DNA of 64,000 nt from contig CAYNRX010000007.1 in NCBI GenBank assembly GCA_964399965.1, positions 1 through 64,000 on the forward strand. The letters run 5' to 3'. Positions within the stretch are counted from its first letter, which is position 1. Each line of letters begins with the position of its first letter. Positions 7,880 through 15,405 of this stretch are shown one piece after another. The position numbers were made by a program, and so were the translations under genes. This DNA is from UBA1381 sp964399965 (GTDB taxonomy: Bacteria > Bacillota > Clostridia > UBA1381). Below the pieces are notes generated by a model. It saw nothing but the letters and a program-made list of their open reading frames with translations. It ran no database searches and was not told where the DNA came from.

Positions 7880-9073
7880 ATGACGGTCGATGAGATCAGG
7901 CAGCTTGACAAGAAATATTATATGAATACATTCGGCAACAGATTGCCGGTCGCATTTGAAAAGGGCAGCGGTATGAAGCTGTACACTGCGGGCGGAGAGG
8001 TTTACTACGACTTTCTCGGAGGGATAGCGGTCAATGCCTTGGGGCATTCGAACCCGGCGTTTGTCAGTGCGCTTTCCGAGCAGCTGTCGAAGGTTTTGCA
8101 TACCTCAAGCCTGTATTACATAGAAAATCAGGCCAGGCTTGCGGAGAAAATAGTAAAGGCCACCTGTGCCGACAGAGTATTTTTTGCTAACAGTGGCGCG
8201 GAGGCTAACGAAGGTGCTTTCAAGCTGGCTAAGATATATCATTATCGGAAAAATGACGGCCGGTATGAGATAATCACGCTCGACAGCTCCTTTCATGGCA
8301 GAACGCTGGCGACGGTGGCCGCGACCGGTCAGGCGAAATATCAGGAGCCGTATAAACCGCTTACACCGGGATTCATACAGGTGAAGCCGAATGATTTTGC
8401 GGCCGTGGAAGCGGCGGTCACAGATAAGACGGCGGCGATAATGATAGAGCTTATACAGGGCGAGAGCGGCGTACATCCGATGGATAGGGAATATGTAGAA
8501 AAGCTTCGCAGGCTGTGTGACGACAACGATATACTGCTTATGTTTGACGAGGTCCAGACCGGCATGGGAAGGACAGGATATCTTACCGCTTCCGAGCTGT
8601 ACGGAGTGGAACCGGATGTGTTTACATTAGCTAAGGCTCTGGGCGGAGGGATACCGATAGGAGCGATCTGCGCCAAGGAGCGGGTTGCAGCGGCATTTTC
8701 GCCGGGAGACCATGGCACGACGTTCGGTGGCAATCCGTTTTCAACGGCAGCGGGATTGGCAGTTTTCGATATCTTCGGGCGCGAGGGATTGGTGGAAAAT
8801 GCGCGCCTGATGGGGCTTTATTTTAAGACAAAGCTGGAGGAGTTAATAAAACGCTTCCCCGAGAAGATAAAAGAGGTGCGCGGAGAAGGGCTTTTGATAG
8901 GCATAGAGTTTGCGCCCGAATGTGCACGGGAGATTTTCGATGAGATGTTTCATAAGCATTATCTGACAAGCCTGTGCGGAGGAGTTTCTATGAGGATAGC
9001 GCCGCCGCTCATAATAAAACAGAACGATATAGATGCGTTTTGTGATGCGCTGGAAAATACATTGCTGAAATAA
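7880..9073 (+). CDS. argD: Acetylornithine aminotransferase
   Basis: A 397-residue class III PLP-dependent aminotransferase. It converts N-acetylglutamate semialdehyde to N-acetylornithine in arginine synthesis. Features seen: the NSGAEANEGAFKLAK phosphate-binding region, SFHGRTLATVAATGQ, the PLP-contacting Asp in MFDEVQTGMGRTG, and the Schiff-base Lys in TLAKALGGGIPIGA. The ATG at 7880 is chosen because GGAGGT (7867-7872) precedes it by seven bases; the ATG at 7874 is almost on the site. It is the first gene of the arginine operon, fourteen bases before argF, and the ArgR-type box agrees with this assignment rather than with other class III aminotransferases. Confidence 0.92.
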   Translation: MTVDEIRQLDKKYYMNTFGNRLPVAFEKGSGMKLYTAGGEVYYDFLGGIAVNALGHSNPAFVSALSEQLSKVLHTSSLYYIENQARLAEKIVKATCADRVFFANSGAEANEGAFKLAKIYHYRKNDGRYEIITLDSSFHGRTLATVAATGQAKYQEPYKPLTPGFIQVKPNDFAAVEAAVTDKTAAIMIELIQGESGVHPMDREYVEKLRRLCDDNDILLMFDEVQTGMGRTGYLTASELYGVEPDVFTLAKALGGGIPIGAICAKERVAAAFSPGDHGTTFGGNPFSTAAGLAVFDIFGREGLVENARLMGLYFKTKLEELIKRFPEKIKEVRGEGLLIGIEFAPECAREIFDEMFHKHYLTSLCGGVSMRIAPPLIIKQNDIDAFCDALENTLLK

Positions 9074-9087
9074 AGGAGTACATAATC

Positions 9088-10005
9088 ATGAAAGATTTGA
9101 TAAGTTTACACGACCTTTCGCAGGAGGAGATGGACAACCTCTTGAAATTGGGCATGAAGCTGAAAAAGGAGCTTAAAAACGGGATCCCTCACCCGATATT
9201 AAAGGGGAAGACCTTGGGAATGATATTCACAAAATCCTCCACCAGAACAAGGGTATCCTTTGAGGTAGGAATGACGCAGCTGGGCGGTTATCCGCTGTTT
9301 TTGTCGAGCAATGATATCCAGCTGGGACGCGGTGAGACGATATATGATACAGCCAAGGTTCTCGAACGATACCTTGACGGTATAATGATACGCACGTTTT
9401 CTCATCAGGACGTTTTGGATCTGGCCGAATACGCCGATATACCGGTAATAAACGCCCTTACAGACCTTCTGCATCCTTGCCAGGTGCTGGCCGATCTTAT
9501 GACGGTCTATGAGCATAAGGGCAGGCTGGCGGGGCTGAAGTTCGCGTACGTAGGCGACGGTAATAATATGGCGCATTCGATAATGTATGGCTGCGCTAAG
9601 GCCGGGCTTGATTGTGCAATAGCTACCCCGGAAGATTACGGCTGCAATGAAGAGATCGTGGAGAATGCCAAGGCCGATTTCAAGGCCGGCGGCAGCACGC
9701 TGACTCTTACGAACGATCCGGAAGAAGCGGTAAAGGATGCGGATATAATTTACACCGATACCTGGGTGAGCATGGGTATGGAAAGTGAAAAGGCGGAGAG
9801 ACAAAAGGTGTTCATGCCGTACCAGGTTGATGGGAAGCTGGCCTCTCTTGCTAAGGACGATTATATATTCATGCACTGTCTGCCGGCATACCGCGGCTTT
9901 GAGGTGACCGAAGAGATCATAGACGGAGAGCATTCGGTGATATTTGACGAAGCGGAAAACCGCTTACATGCACAAAAAGCCGTTATGGCTGTGCTGATGG
10001 GCTGA
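9088..10005 (+). CDS. argF: Ornithine carbamoyltransferase
   Basis: A 305-residue enzyme that joins carbamoyl phosphate and ornithine to give citrulline. The carbamoyl phosphate loop STRTR, the HPCQ motif, the ornithine-binding DTWVSMG and the catalytic HCLPA are all present. The length is typical. It follows argD by fourteen bases and works with it in arginine synthesis; carA-carB, which make carbamoyl phosphate, lie 5 kb away on the other strand. Anabolic rather than catabolic use is inferred from linkage to argD and the ArgR-type box; no arcA or arcC is nearby. Confidence 0.95.
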   Translation: MKDLISLHDLSQEEMDNLLKLGMKLKKELKNGIPHPILKGKTLGMIFTKSSTRTRVSFEVGMTQLGGYPLFLSSNDIQLGRGETIYDTAKVLERYLDGIMIRTFSHQDVLDLAEYADIPVINALTDLLHPCQVLADLMTVYEHKGRLAGLKFAYVGDGNNMAHSIMYGCAKAGLDCAIATPEDYGCNEEIVENAKADFKAGGSTLTLTNDPEEAVKDADIIYTDTWVSMGMESEKAERQKVFMPYQVDGKLASLAKDDYIFMHCLPAYRGFEVTEEIIDGEHSVIFDEAENRLHAQKAVMAVLMG

Positions 10006-10017
10006 GGAGGTCGTTTA

Positions 10018-10518
10018 GTGGAGGAGGAATTTTACCAATCTCTGTTTCAGGTACGTCTGGCAACGTATGACGATATCCCCAGCATAATGAATATCACGCG
10101 CGAGGCTTTTACGAAGTACCGGCAGATGGCGGGACTTGAGAATATAGAAGCGTTAGAGGAAACGTACAACGATGTAAAAAGAGATATCGATACCAAATTC
10201 GTACTGATCGCCCTTTCTGACGGTGAACCCGTGGGCAGCGTGCGCGTCGAGGTCTTTGACGACAATACTGCCTATCTTTCGCGTTTTGGCGTTAAGGTGG
10301 ATAATCAGAACAACGGTATCGGAAAATCAATAATGAATCTGGTGGATCGTATAATGAAAAAGCAGGGCGTCAAACAAATGAGCCTGCACACAGGGGCGAA
10401 GATAACCTCGCTGATCCGGTTTTATTACGGACGCGGCTTTTATATCGATTCGACCGATAAGTCGCGCGGTTATGTGCGCGCTTTGCTTGTAAAAGATTAC
10501 GTGCAGGACGAGTGTTAG
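10018..10518 (+). CDS. GNAT-family N-acetyltransferase
   Basis: A 166-residue single-domain GNAT acetyltransferase that would transfer an acetyl group from acetyl-CoA to an unknown amine. The core includes VLIALSDGEPVGSVRVEV (strands 4-5) and the acetyl-CoA loop in RFGVKVDNQNNGIGKSIM, ending in RFYYGRGFYIDS. The start is GTG at 10018, seven bases after AGGAGG (10005-10010). It lies inside the arginine operon, thirteen bases from argF and fifteen bases before the CobW gene. It is not an obvious N-acetylglutamate synthase; an arginine-related role is possible from position only. Confidence 0.82.
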   Translation: MEEEFYQSLFQVRLATYDDIPSIMNITREAFTKYRQMAGLENIEALEETYNDVKRDIDTKFVLIALSDGEPVGSVRVEVFDDNTAYLSRFGVKVDNQNNGIGKSIMNLVDRIMKKQGVKQMSLHTGAKITSLIRFYYGRGFYIDSTDKSRGYVRALLVKDYVQDEC

Positions 10519-10533
10519 AAAGAAGGAGCATTG

Positions 10534-11547
10534 ATGACAAAGATCGATATAATTTCCGGCTTTCTGGGAGCCGGAAAGACAACGCTTATAAAAAAGCTGT
10601 TGGAGGAAGCGCTTGGTGACGAGAAGGTCGTGCTTATCGAAAACGAGTTCGGTGAGATCGGAATTGACGGCGGATTTATGAAGGAGACCGGCGTTGAGAT
10701 AACTCAGATGAATTCCGGCTGTATATGCTGCTCGTTGGTCGGAGATTTCGCATCTGCTTTGGAGGAGGTAATAGAGAAGTTTTCGCCGGACAGGATATTG
10801 ATAGAGCCGTCGGGAGTAGGGAAGCTCTCCGATGTTGCCAATGCGGTAAAAAACATTGAGAAAAAAACCAAGGGCGTGAAGATAAACTCTGTTTCTACAG
10901 TGGCGGATGCGACTAAGTGCAGGATGTACAGCAAAAATTTTGGCGAGTTCTATAATAATCAGATAGAAAGCGCTGGTGCGATAATCCTCAGCAGGACGCA
11001 GAACATGAGTGAAGATAAACTGGATAAATGCATAGAACAGCTCAAGAGTAAAAACAGCAAGGCTGCTTTTGTAACAACTCCCTGGGACAGCTTGAGCGGA
11101 GGTCAGCTTTTAGCGGTAATGGAAAATGGGACAACTGCGGCGGCGGAGCTTTTGGGCGAAGCGGAGGTTTGCCCTGAATGCGGTCATCATCACGACCATG
11201 ATCACCACCACGACCATCACCATGAGCATACTCATGATCACCATCATGGACATCACGATCACGCGCATCATCATGCCGATGAGGTCTTTTCAAGTGTCGG
11301 CGGACAAACGCACCGCAAATTCAGCAAAGCGGAGCTTGAGGGCATACTTTCACAGCTGGACGGCGGCGAATACGGTACCGTCCTGCGCGCTAAGGGAATA
11401 TTGCCGGGCAAGGACGGCGATTGGATACATTTCGATTACGTCCCCGGCGAGAGCGATATCAGAAACGGCGGCGCGGAATATACCGGTCTTTACTGCGTTA
11501 TCGGTTCGAAGCTGGACGAGGAAAAGCTGAACGGGCTTTTCGGATAA
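10534..11547 (+). CDS. CobW/COG0523 family metallochaperone GTPase with a His-rich loop
   Basis: A 337-residue COG0523 GTPase. The P-loop GFLGAGKTT, the metal-binding motif GCICC (CxCC), and ENEFGEIGIDGG are clear. An insert of about 40 residues at roughly 210-250 is almost entirely His and Asp (HHHDHDHH type), preceded by CPECG; this is a likely metal store or sensor, and zinc is the usual metal for the family. The C-terminal CobW_C domain follows (HRKFSKAELEGIL onwards). The ATG at 10534 follows AAGGAG (10523-10528); an upstream TTG at 10531 is less likely. It is co-transcribed with argF and the acetyltransferase and is ten bases from a second GTPase of the same superfamily. Confidence 0.9.
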   Translation: MTKIDIISGFLGAGKTTLIKKLLEEALGDEKVVLIENEFGEIGIDGGFMKETGVEITQMNSGCICCSLVGDFASALEEVIEKFSPDRILIEPSGVGKLSDVANAVKNIEKKTKGVKINSVSTVADATKCRMYSKNFGEFYNNQIESAGAIILSRTQNMSEDKLDKCIEQLKSKNSKAAFVTTPWDSLSGGQLLAVMENGTTAAAELLGEAEVCPECGHHHDHDHHHDHHHEHTHDHHHGHHDHAHHHADEVFSSVGGQTHRKFSKAELEGILSQLDGGEYGTVLRAKGILPGKDGDWIHFDYVPGESDIRNGGAEYTGLYCVIGSKLDEEKLNGLFG

Positions 11548-11556
11548 GGAGAGCGT

Positions 11557-12507
11557 ATGGTACCTGTTTATATAATTATGGGTTTTCTGGAAAGCGGTAA
11601 GACTACCTTTTTAAAGGATGTGTTCGAAGAAAACGGCTTTCCTGTCGAGGAATCGAAGCTGCTTATACGCTGCGAGGACGGGGAGGAGGAATATGATGAT
11701 GAATTCCTCTCTGACATGGGTCTTACGATGATCGAGGCTGAGAGCTTGGATGACATGGAGCAGGGCTTTATGGAGAAGCTGCACAAAAAATACGCGCCTA
11801 AGCGGGTATTCATCGAGTTTAACGGCATGTGGCTTCTGCGCGACCTTTTCAGCAAAGTGAAAAAGCCCAAGAGCTGGGAGCTTTATCAGATCATAACGCT
11901 CATAGACGGATCGACGTTTGGTATGTACCTTAACAATATGCGGTCTCTGTTTTCGGAAATGGTGAAAGTATCGGAGCTGGTAATCTTTAACAGATGCAGC
12001 GAGGAAACAGACAAAGGCAGCTATCGCAGGTTTGTACGGGCGGCAAATCCGCAGGCGCAGATGATATTTGAAAACCTTGACGGAAGCTCCGATGACGGCA
12101 TGACAGAGGAGGAGCTTCCGTATGATATGGATGCTCCGGTGGTAACGGTCAAGGACGAGGATTACGGGATATTTTATATCGATACTCTCGATCATGCCGA
12201 CAGATATGATAAAAAAACGCTGAAGCTGCGGGGGATGGTGATGCATGTTAAGGAGGCTGGACTTAAGAAGGATGAGTTTTTCTTCTGCCGCCGTGCTATG
12301 ACCTGCTGTGCTGATGATATAGGATTGGCCGGTTTTGTCTGCCATGATGACAGGGCTAAGTCATACAAGAGTGGCCAGTGGATAACGCTGACTGCTACGG
12401 CGAAGCTTGAAGAACATCAGGCTTACGGCGGCGTGGGGATCGTGCTTTATGCTAAAAAGATAGGCGAAGCGAAGATGCCCGAGGACGATCTGGTCTATTT
12501 TAACTAA
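11557..12507 (+). CDS. CobW-like GTPase fused to a YcgQ-type (TIGR03943/DUF1980) C-terminal domain
   Basis: A 316-residue protein with two parts. The N-terminal 190 residues form a COG0523-like GTPase with P-loop GFLESGKTT, but the CxCC motif of the family is replaced (RCEDGEEEYDDEF region). The C-terminal 130 residues (KKTLKLRGMVMHV, FFFCRRAMTCCADD, GFVCHDD) match the end of YcgQ/TIGR03943 proteins, which pair with a DUF318-type permease in metal, probably zinc, homeostasis. No permease gene is adjacent. It is the last gene of the operon and follows a classical CobW protein by ten bases; the pair probably acts together. The family match is from memory of motifs. Confidence 0.78.
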   Translation: MVPVYIIMGFLESGKTTFLKDVFEENGFPVEESKLLIRCEDGEEEYDDEFLSDMGLTMIEAESLDDMEQGFMEKLHKKYAPKRVFIEFNGMWLLRDLFSKVKKPKSWELYQIITLIDGSTFGMYLNNMRSLFSEMVKVSELVIFNRCSEETDKGSYRRFVRAANPQAQMIFENLDGSSDDGMTEEELPYDMDAPVVTVKDEDYGIFYIDTLDHADRYDKKTLKLRGMVMHVKEAGLKKDEFFFCRRAMTCCADDIGLAGFVCHDDRAKSYKSGQWITLTATAKLEEHQAYGGVGIVLYAKKIGEAKMPEDDLVYFN

Positions 12508-12516
12508 AGATATAGG

Positions 12517-12547
12517 CTCTGCGTTTGTTTGGCGCAGAGTTTTTTTA
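12517..12547 (+). terminator. Terminator of the arginine/CobW operon
   Basis: CTCTGCG (12517-12523) pairs with CGCAGAG (12533-12539), followed by a run of seven or more T. Confidence 0.9.
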
Positions 12548-12647
12548 TTTTATGTGTTTTAACTGGTAAAAATCGGGGTATATATAATAAAGAGGAAGTT
12601 TTAGTCGAAGCGCTCATTTTACAGGCGCTATAGTGAGGAGGAGAATC

Positions 12648-12947
12648 ATGAATAATTTTGGAGATGAATTTAAAAAGATCTTACTGGCAGGGATAGGCGC
12701 TGTAGCTGTTACGGCGGAGAAATCGAGTCAAATGGTGGAAATGCTTGTAAAGCGCGGAGAGCTTACCGTTGAGCAGGGAAAGATACTCAATGAGGAGCTT
12801 AAAAACAACATAAAAGAGAGCCTTCACAAGACGATGGAGGCTGCCGAGGAGAAAAAGGACGAAATGACCGAAAAGCTGGAGGAGATGTCGGCCGAGGAGC
12901 TTGAAGAGCTTAAGAAAAAGATACAGGAGATAGAGGACAATAAATAA
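12648..12947 (+). CDS. Phasin-like coiled-coil protein
   Basis: A 99-residue, highly charged protein. A short hydrophobic start (ILLAGIGAVAVTAEK) is followed by VKRGELTVEQGKILNEEL and a Glu/Lys-rich coiled coil to the end. This is the pattern of the phasin-like or polyhydroxyalkanoate synthesis regulator-like family often found beside ABC1/UbiB kinases in Firmicutes. Here it lies 38 bases upstream of such a kinase gene. The ATG at 12648 follows AGGAGGAG (12636-12643); an earlier in-frame start at 12633 overlaps that site. A structural or adaptor role for the kinase is an inference. Confidence 0.75.
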   Translation: MNNFGDEFKKILLAGIGAVAVTAEKSSQMVEMLVKRGELTVEQGKILNEELKNNIKESLHKTMEAAEEKKDEMTEKLEEMSAEELEELKKKIQEIEDNK

Positions 12948-12985
12948 GCCGCAGCTATCAGCACCGCGGAAAAAGGAGGCGGACG

Positions 12986-14578
12986 ATGGGGAAAAAACAG
13001 AGTAAAAAAAGCTCTGCTAGATTGCGCGAGATCATGGGCGTATTAAAGCGAAATGATATCGTGCACGGTATCTCTCCTGTAAAACTCAGGAGGATATTAG
13101 AAGATCTCGGTCCGACCTATGTGAAACTGGGACAGATAATGTCCATGCGTTCGGATATGCTGCCGCAGAATTACTGCGATGAGCTGACGAAGCTGCGCAT
13201 GGATGTGCGTCCGATGCCTTTTTCCGTGGTGCAGAAAACGCTGGCTTCTGAATACGGGCAGCCGGCGGATAAGATATTTAAAACGATAGAAGGGGCGTCT
13301 TTGGGATCGGCGTCTATAGCGCAGGTACACAGGGCAGTGCTTGTTGATGATGACCGGGAGGTCGTTATAAAGATGCAAAGGCCGAATATTCGCACGACAA
13401 TGGCTGAGGATATAAAGCTGATGAAACGAGCCGCCGGGCTTTTGAGTATTATCGGCGACACGGGAAACGTTATCGATTTTTCGGCAGTGATAGACGAGCT
13501 GTGGATAGTGTCTCAGCAGGAGATGGATTTTCTGTTGGAGGCTGATAACTGTGAGCAGTTTTATCACCTTAACGAGGATATAGCCTATGTTTCTTCGCCC
13601 GTTGTGGACAGGCGGTATACGACGGCCAAAGTGTTGGTGATGGATTATATCCATGGTATACGTATTGATGAAACGGATAAACTCAAAGAACTTGGCTACG
13701 ATATGCGGGAAATAGGCGAAAAGCTGTGTGCCAATTATATCAAGCAGATATTGGATGACGGGTTCTTTCATGCCGATCCGCACCCGGGAAATATATGGAT
13801 ATCCGGAGGCAAGATAGTATGGCTTGATCTCGGTATGATGGGAAGGCTTTCTCCGGATGATAAAAAGATCATCAAAAACGCTGTCAAGGCGGTTGTTCAA
13901 GGGGATATATATGAAGTAAAAAGCGCGGTGCTGACGCTTGGCAAACCGAGGGGCAAGGTAAATCATTCGCTTTTGTATACGGACATAGACGAAATGCTGA
14001 GCAAATATGCCAACATGGGGATGGGTTCAATAAACATGGGCGATGTTATCTTTGAGCTTCTGGATATTGCCAAACGGCACAATATCTCTATGCCCAGTAA
14101 CATAACGATGCTTGCGCGCGGTGTACTCACATTCGAGGGCGTTATAAGCCGCTGCTGCCCGGAGCTTAGCATGATGGAGGCGTTGTCGGCGCACGTTTTC
14201 AGCGAGACAATGACGCGCGGCAATATTGCTCATGAGGCAAAGGCTGCCGGTCGTGACTTTTTGAACAGCACCAGAAAATCCATTGAGATACCGGCACTGA
14301 TAGCTGATATGCTAAAATCTACAGTCAAGGGGCAGACCAAGGTAAATCTGGAACTTATTGGCGCTGATGAGCCCTTGGAGAAGATAAACCACATGGTGCA
14401 CGAGCTGATAGTTGGTATAATAATTGCGGCGGCTCTGATAGGTTCAAGCTTTTTGTGCACGACACAGATGAAGCCTATGGTGCTGGGAATACCGCTGCTG
14501 GGATTTTTAGGCTACTTGGGGGCGTTTGTTCTGGGGATAGTGCTGATAATTCAGTTTTACCGGGGTAAAAAGAAATAG
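12986..14578 (+). CDS. ABC1/AarF/UbiB-family atypical kinase
   Basis: A 530-residue ABC1 family protein. In other bacteria UbiB supports ubiquinone synthesis, but ubiquinone is not expected in Clostridia, so the role here is unknown. Family motifs present: KxGQ-type YVKLGQIMSMRSD, the Ala-rich loop GASLGSASIAQVHRA, VVIKMQRP with the kinase Lys, the catalytic region FFHADPHPGN and the metal-binding DLGMMG. Two hydrophobic segments at the C-terminus (about 470-490 and 500-522) anchor it in the membrane. It follows the phasin-like gene, and the ATG at 12986 has AAAGGAGG upstream. Length is typical. Confidence 0.9.
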   Translation: MGKKQSKKSSARLREIMGVLKRNDIVHGISPVKLRRILEDLGPTYVKLGQIMSMRSDMLPQNYCDELTKLRMDVRPMPFSVVQKTLASEYGQPADKIFKTIEGASLGSASIAQVHRAVLVDDDREVVIKMQRPNIRTTMAEDIKLMKRAAGLLSIIGDTGNVIDFSAVIDELWIVSQQEMDFLLEADNCEQFYHLNEDIAYVSSPVVDRRYTTAKVLVMDYIHGIRIDETDKLKELGYDMREIGEKLCANYIKQILDDGFFHADPHPGNIWISGGKIVWLDLGMMGRLSPDDKKIIKNAVKAVVQGDIYEVKSAVLTLGKPRGKVNHSLLYTDIDEMLSKYANMGMGSINMGDVIFELLDIAKRHNISMPSNITMLARGVLTFEGVISRCCPELSMMEALSAHVFSETMTRGNIAHEAKAAGRDFLNSTRKSIEIPALIADMLKSTVKGQTKVNLELIGADEPLEKINHMVHELIVGIIIAAALIGSSFLCTTQMKPMVLGIPLLGFLGYLGAFVLGIVLIIQFYRGKKK

Positions 14579-14634
14579 TTACATAGCTGCGGTCATACCG
14601 TTGCTTTGAAAATAATTTATGGAGGATATTACCA

Positions 14635-15168
14635 ATGGAATTTAAAGGTTCAAAGACAGAAGCAAATTTAAAGGCGGCGTTTTCCGGCGAATCTGAGGCT
14701 AGGAATAAGTATACTTATTTTGCTTCAAAGGCTAAGAAAGACGGTTATCAGCAGATAGCAGCCATTTTTGAAGAAACAGCCAATAATGAAAAGGAACATG
14801 CTAAGATATGGTTCAAGCTTCTTGATGGTATCGGGAGCACAGAGGATAATTTGAAATCTGCAGCTGCCGGCGAGCATTACGAGTGGACGCAGATGTATGC
14901 TCAGTTTGCCAAGGACGCCCGCGAGGAGGGCTTTGACGATATCGCCGTTCTGTTTGACGGCGTAGCCGCGATTGAAAAGCATCATGATGAGAGATATCAG
15001 GCGCTCTTGAAGAACATAGAGGACGGACTCGTATTTGAAAAATCGAACATTACGATATGGAAGTGCAGAAACTGCGGCCATATTCATGTAGGTGAAAAAG
15101 CTCCTGAGGTATGCCCGGTATGCAAGCATCCGAAAGCGTACTTTGAAATAAATGCCGACAATTATTGA
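14635..15168 (+). CDS. rbr: Rubrerythrin
   Basis: A 177-residue rubrerythrin, a non-haem iron protein that reduces hydrogen peroxide in anaerobes. The four-helix diiron domain (1-140) has the EARNKY and later EKEHAK and EKHHDERY metal-ligand motifs. The C-terminal rubredoxin-like domain has two CxxC pairs (WKCRNCGH and CPVCKHPKAYF). The start follows GGAGG nearby. It is monocistronic and ends at a strong terminator. No PerR box was evident upstream. Confidence 0.95.
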   Translation: MEFKGSKTEANLKAAFSGESEARNKYTYFASKAKKDGYQQIAAIFEETANNEKEHAKIWFKLLDGIGSTEDNLKSAAAGEHYEWTQMYAQFAKDAREEGFDDIAVLFDGVAAIEKHHDERYQALLKNIEDGLVFEKSNITIWKCRNCGHIHVGEKAPEVCPVCKHPKAYFEINADNY

Positions 15169-15181
15169 TGAAAACAAAAGG

Positions 15182-15209
15182 AACGCGCTCATGGTTGGGC
15201 GCGTTTTTT
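15182..15209 (+). terminator. Terminator of the rubrerythrin gene
   Basis: AACGCGC (15182-15188... pairing side) and GCGCGTT (15199-15205) form a seven-pair stem, followed by TTTTTT. Confidence 0.85.
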
Positions 15210-15216
15210 GTATAAA

Positions 15217-15372
15217 AGGGGGCTGTCGCTTTTAGCGCAGATCGTAGCAAGGCTATAAAGCCTTGCTACTACGAACGAAACGAACCCTCGGAATATATTC
15301 ATATGCCGTTGGGCAAGGGTTTGCAAGCAAACCTTCGTTTCGTTTGTTCTGCATCTAAAATCGAGCAGCCCC
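15217..15372. repeat. Nested inverted-repeat structure between rbr and carB
   Basis: About 155 bases of nested palindromes. The outer arms, GGGGGCTG...TTTTAGCGCAG on the left and CTGCATCTAAAA...CAGCCCC on the right, are imperfectly complementary. Inside lie GTAGCAAGGC/GCCTTGCTAC (10 perfect pairs), ACGAACGAAACGAA with TTCGTTTCGTTTGT (13 of 14), and GGTTTGC/GCAAACC. No coding potential. It looks like another small structured interspersed element, different in sequence from the hairpin-chain family; I see no second copy in this window and no clear flanking duplication. Confidence 0.6.
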
Positions 15373-15400
15373 ATGCGTTAAGAAAACGCATGGGGCTGCT
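15364..15400 (-). terminator. Terminator hairpin of the carAB operon
   Basis: AGCAGCCCCATGCGTT (15364-15379) and AACGCATGGGGCTGCT (15385-15400) form sixteen perfect pairs with a five-base loop, directly after the carB stop codon. Its outer arm overlaps the neighbouring nested repeat. The T-run beyond it on the minus strand is short. Confidence 0.75.
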
Positions 15401-15405
15401 CTGAT

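Noticed and set aside
11180..11285. The CAT/CAC/GAT-rich tract as a tandem DNA repeat or CRISPR-like array
   Set aside because: Units are irregular, there are no spacers and the frame is kept. It is a coding low-complexity region. No CRISPR array was seen in the window.
11042..11293. Antisense frame rich in His, Asp and Arg opposite the CobW His-rich loop
   Set aside because: It is the complement of the repetitive CAT/CAC/GAT codons of the His-rich loop, not a separate gene.
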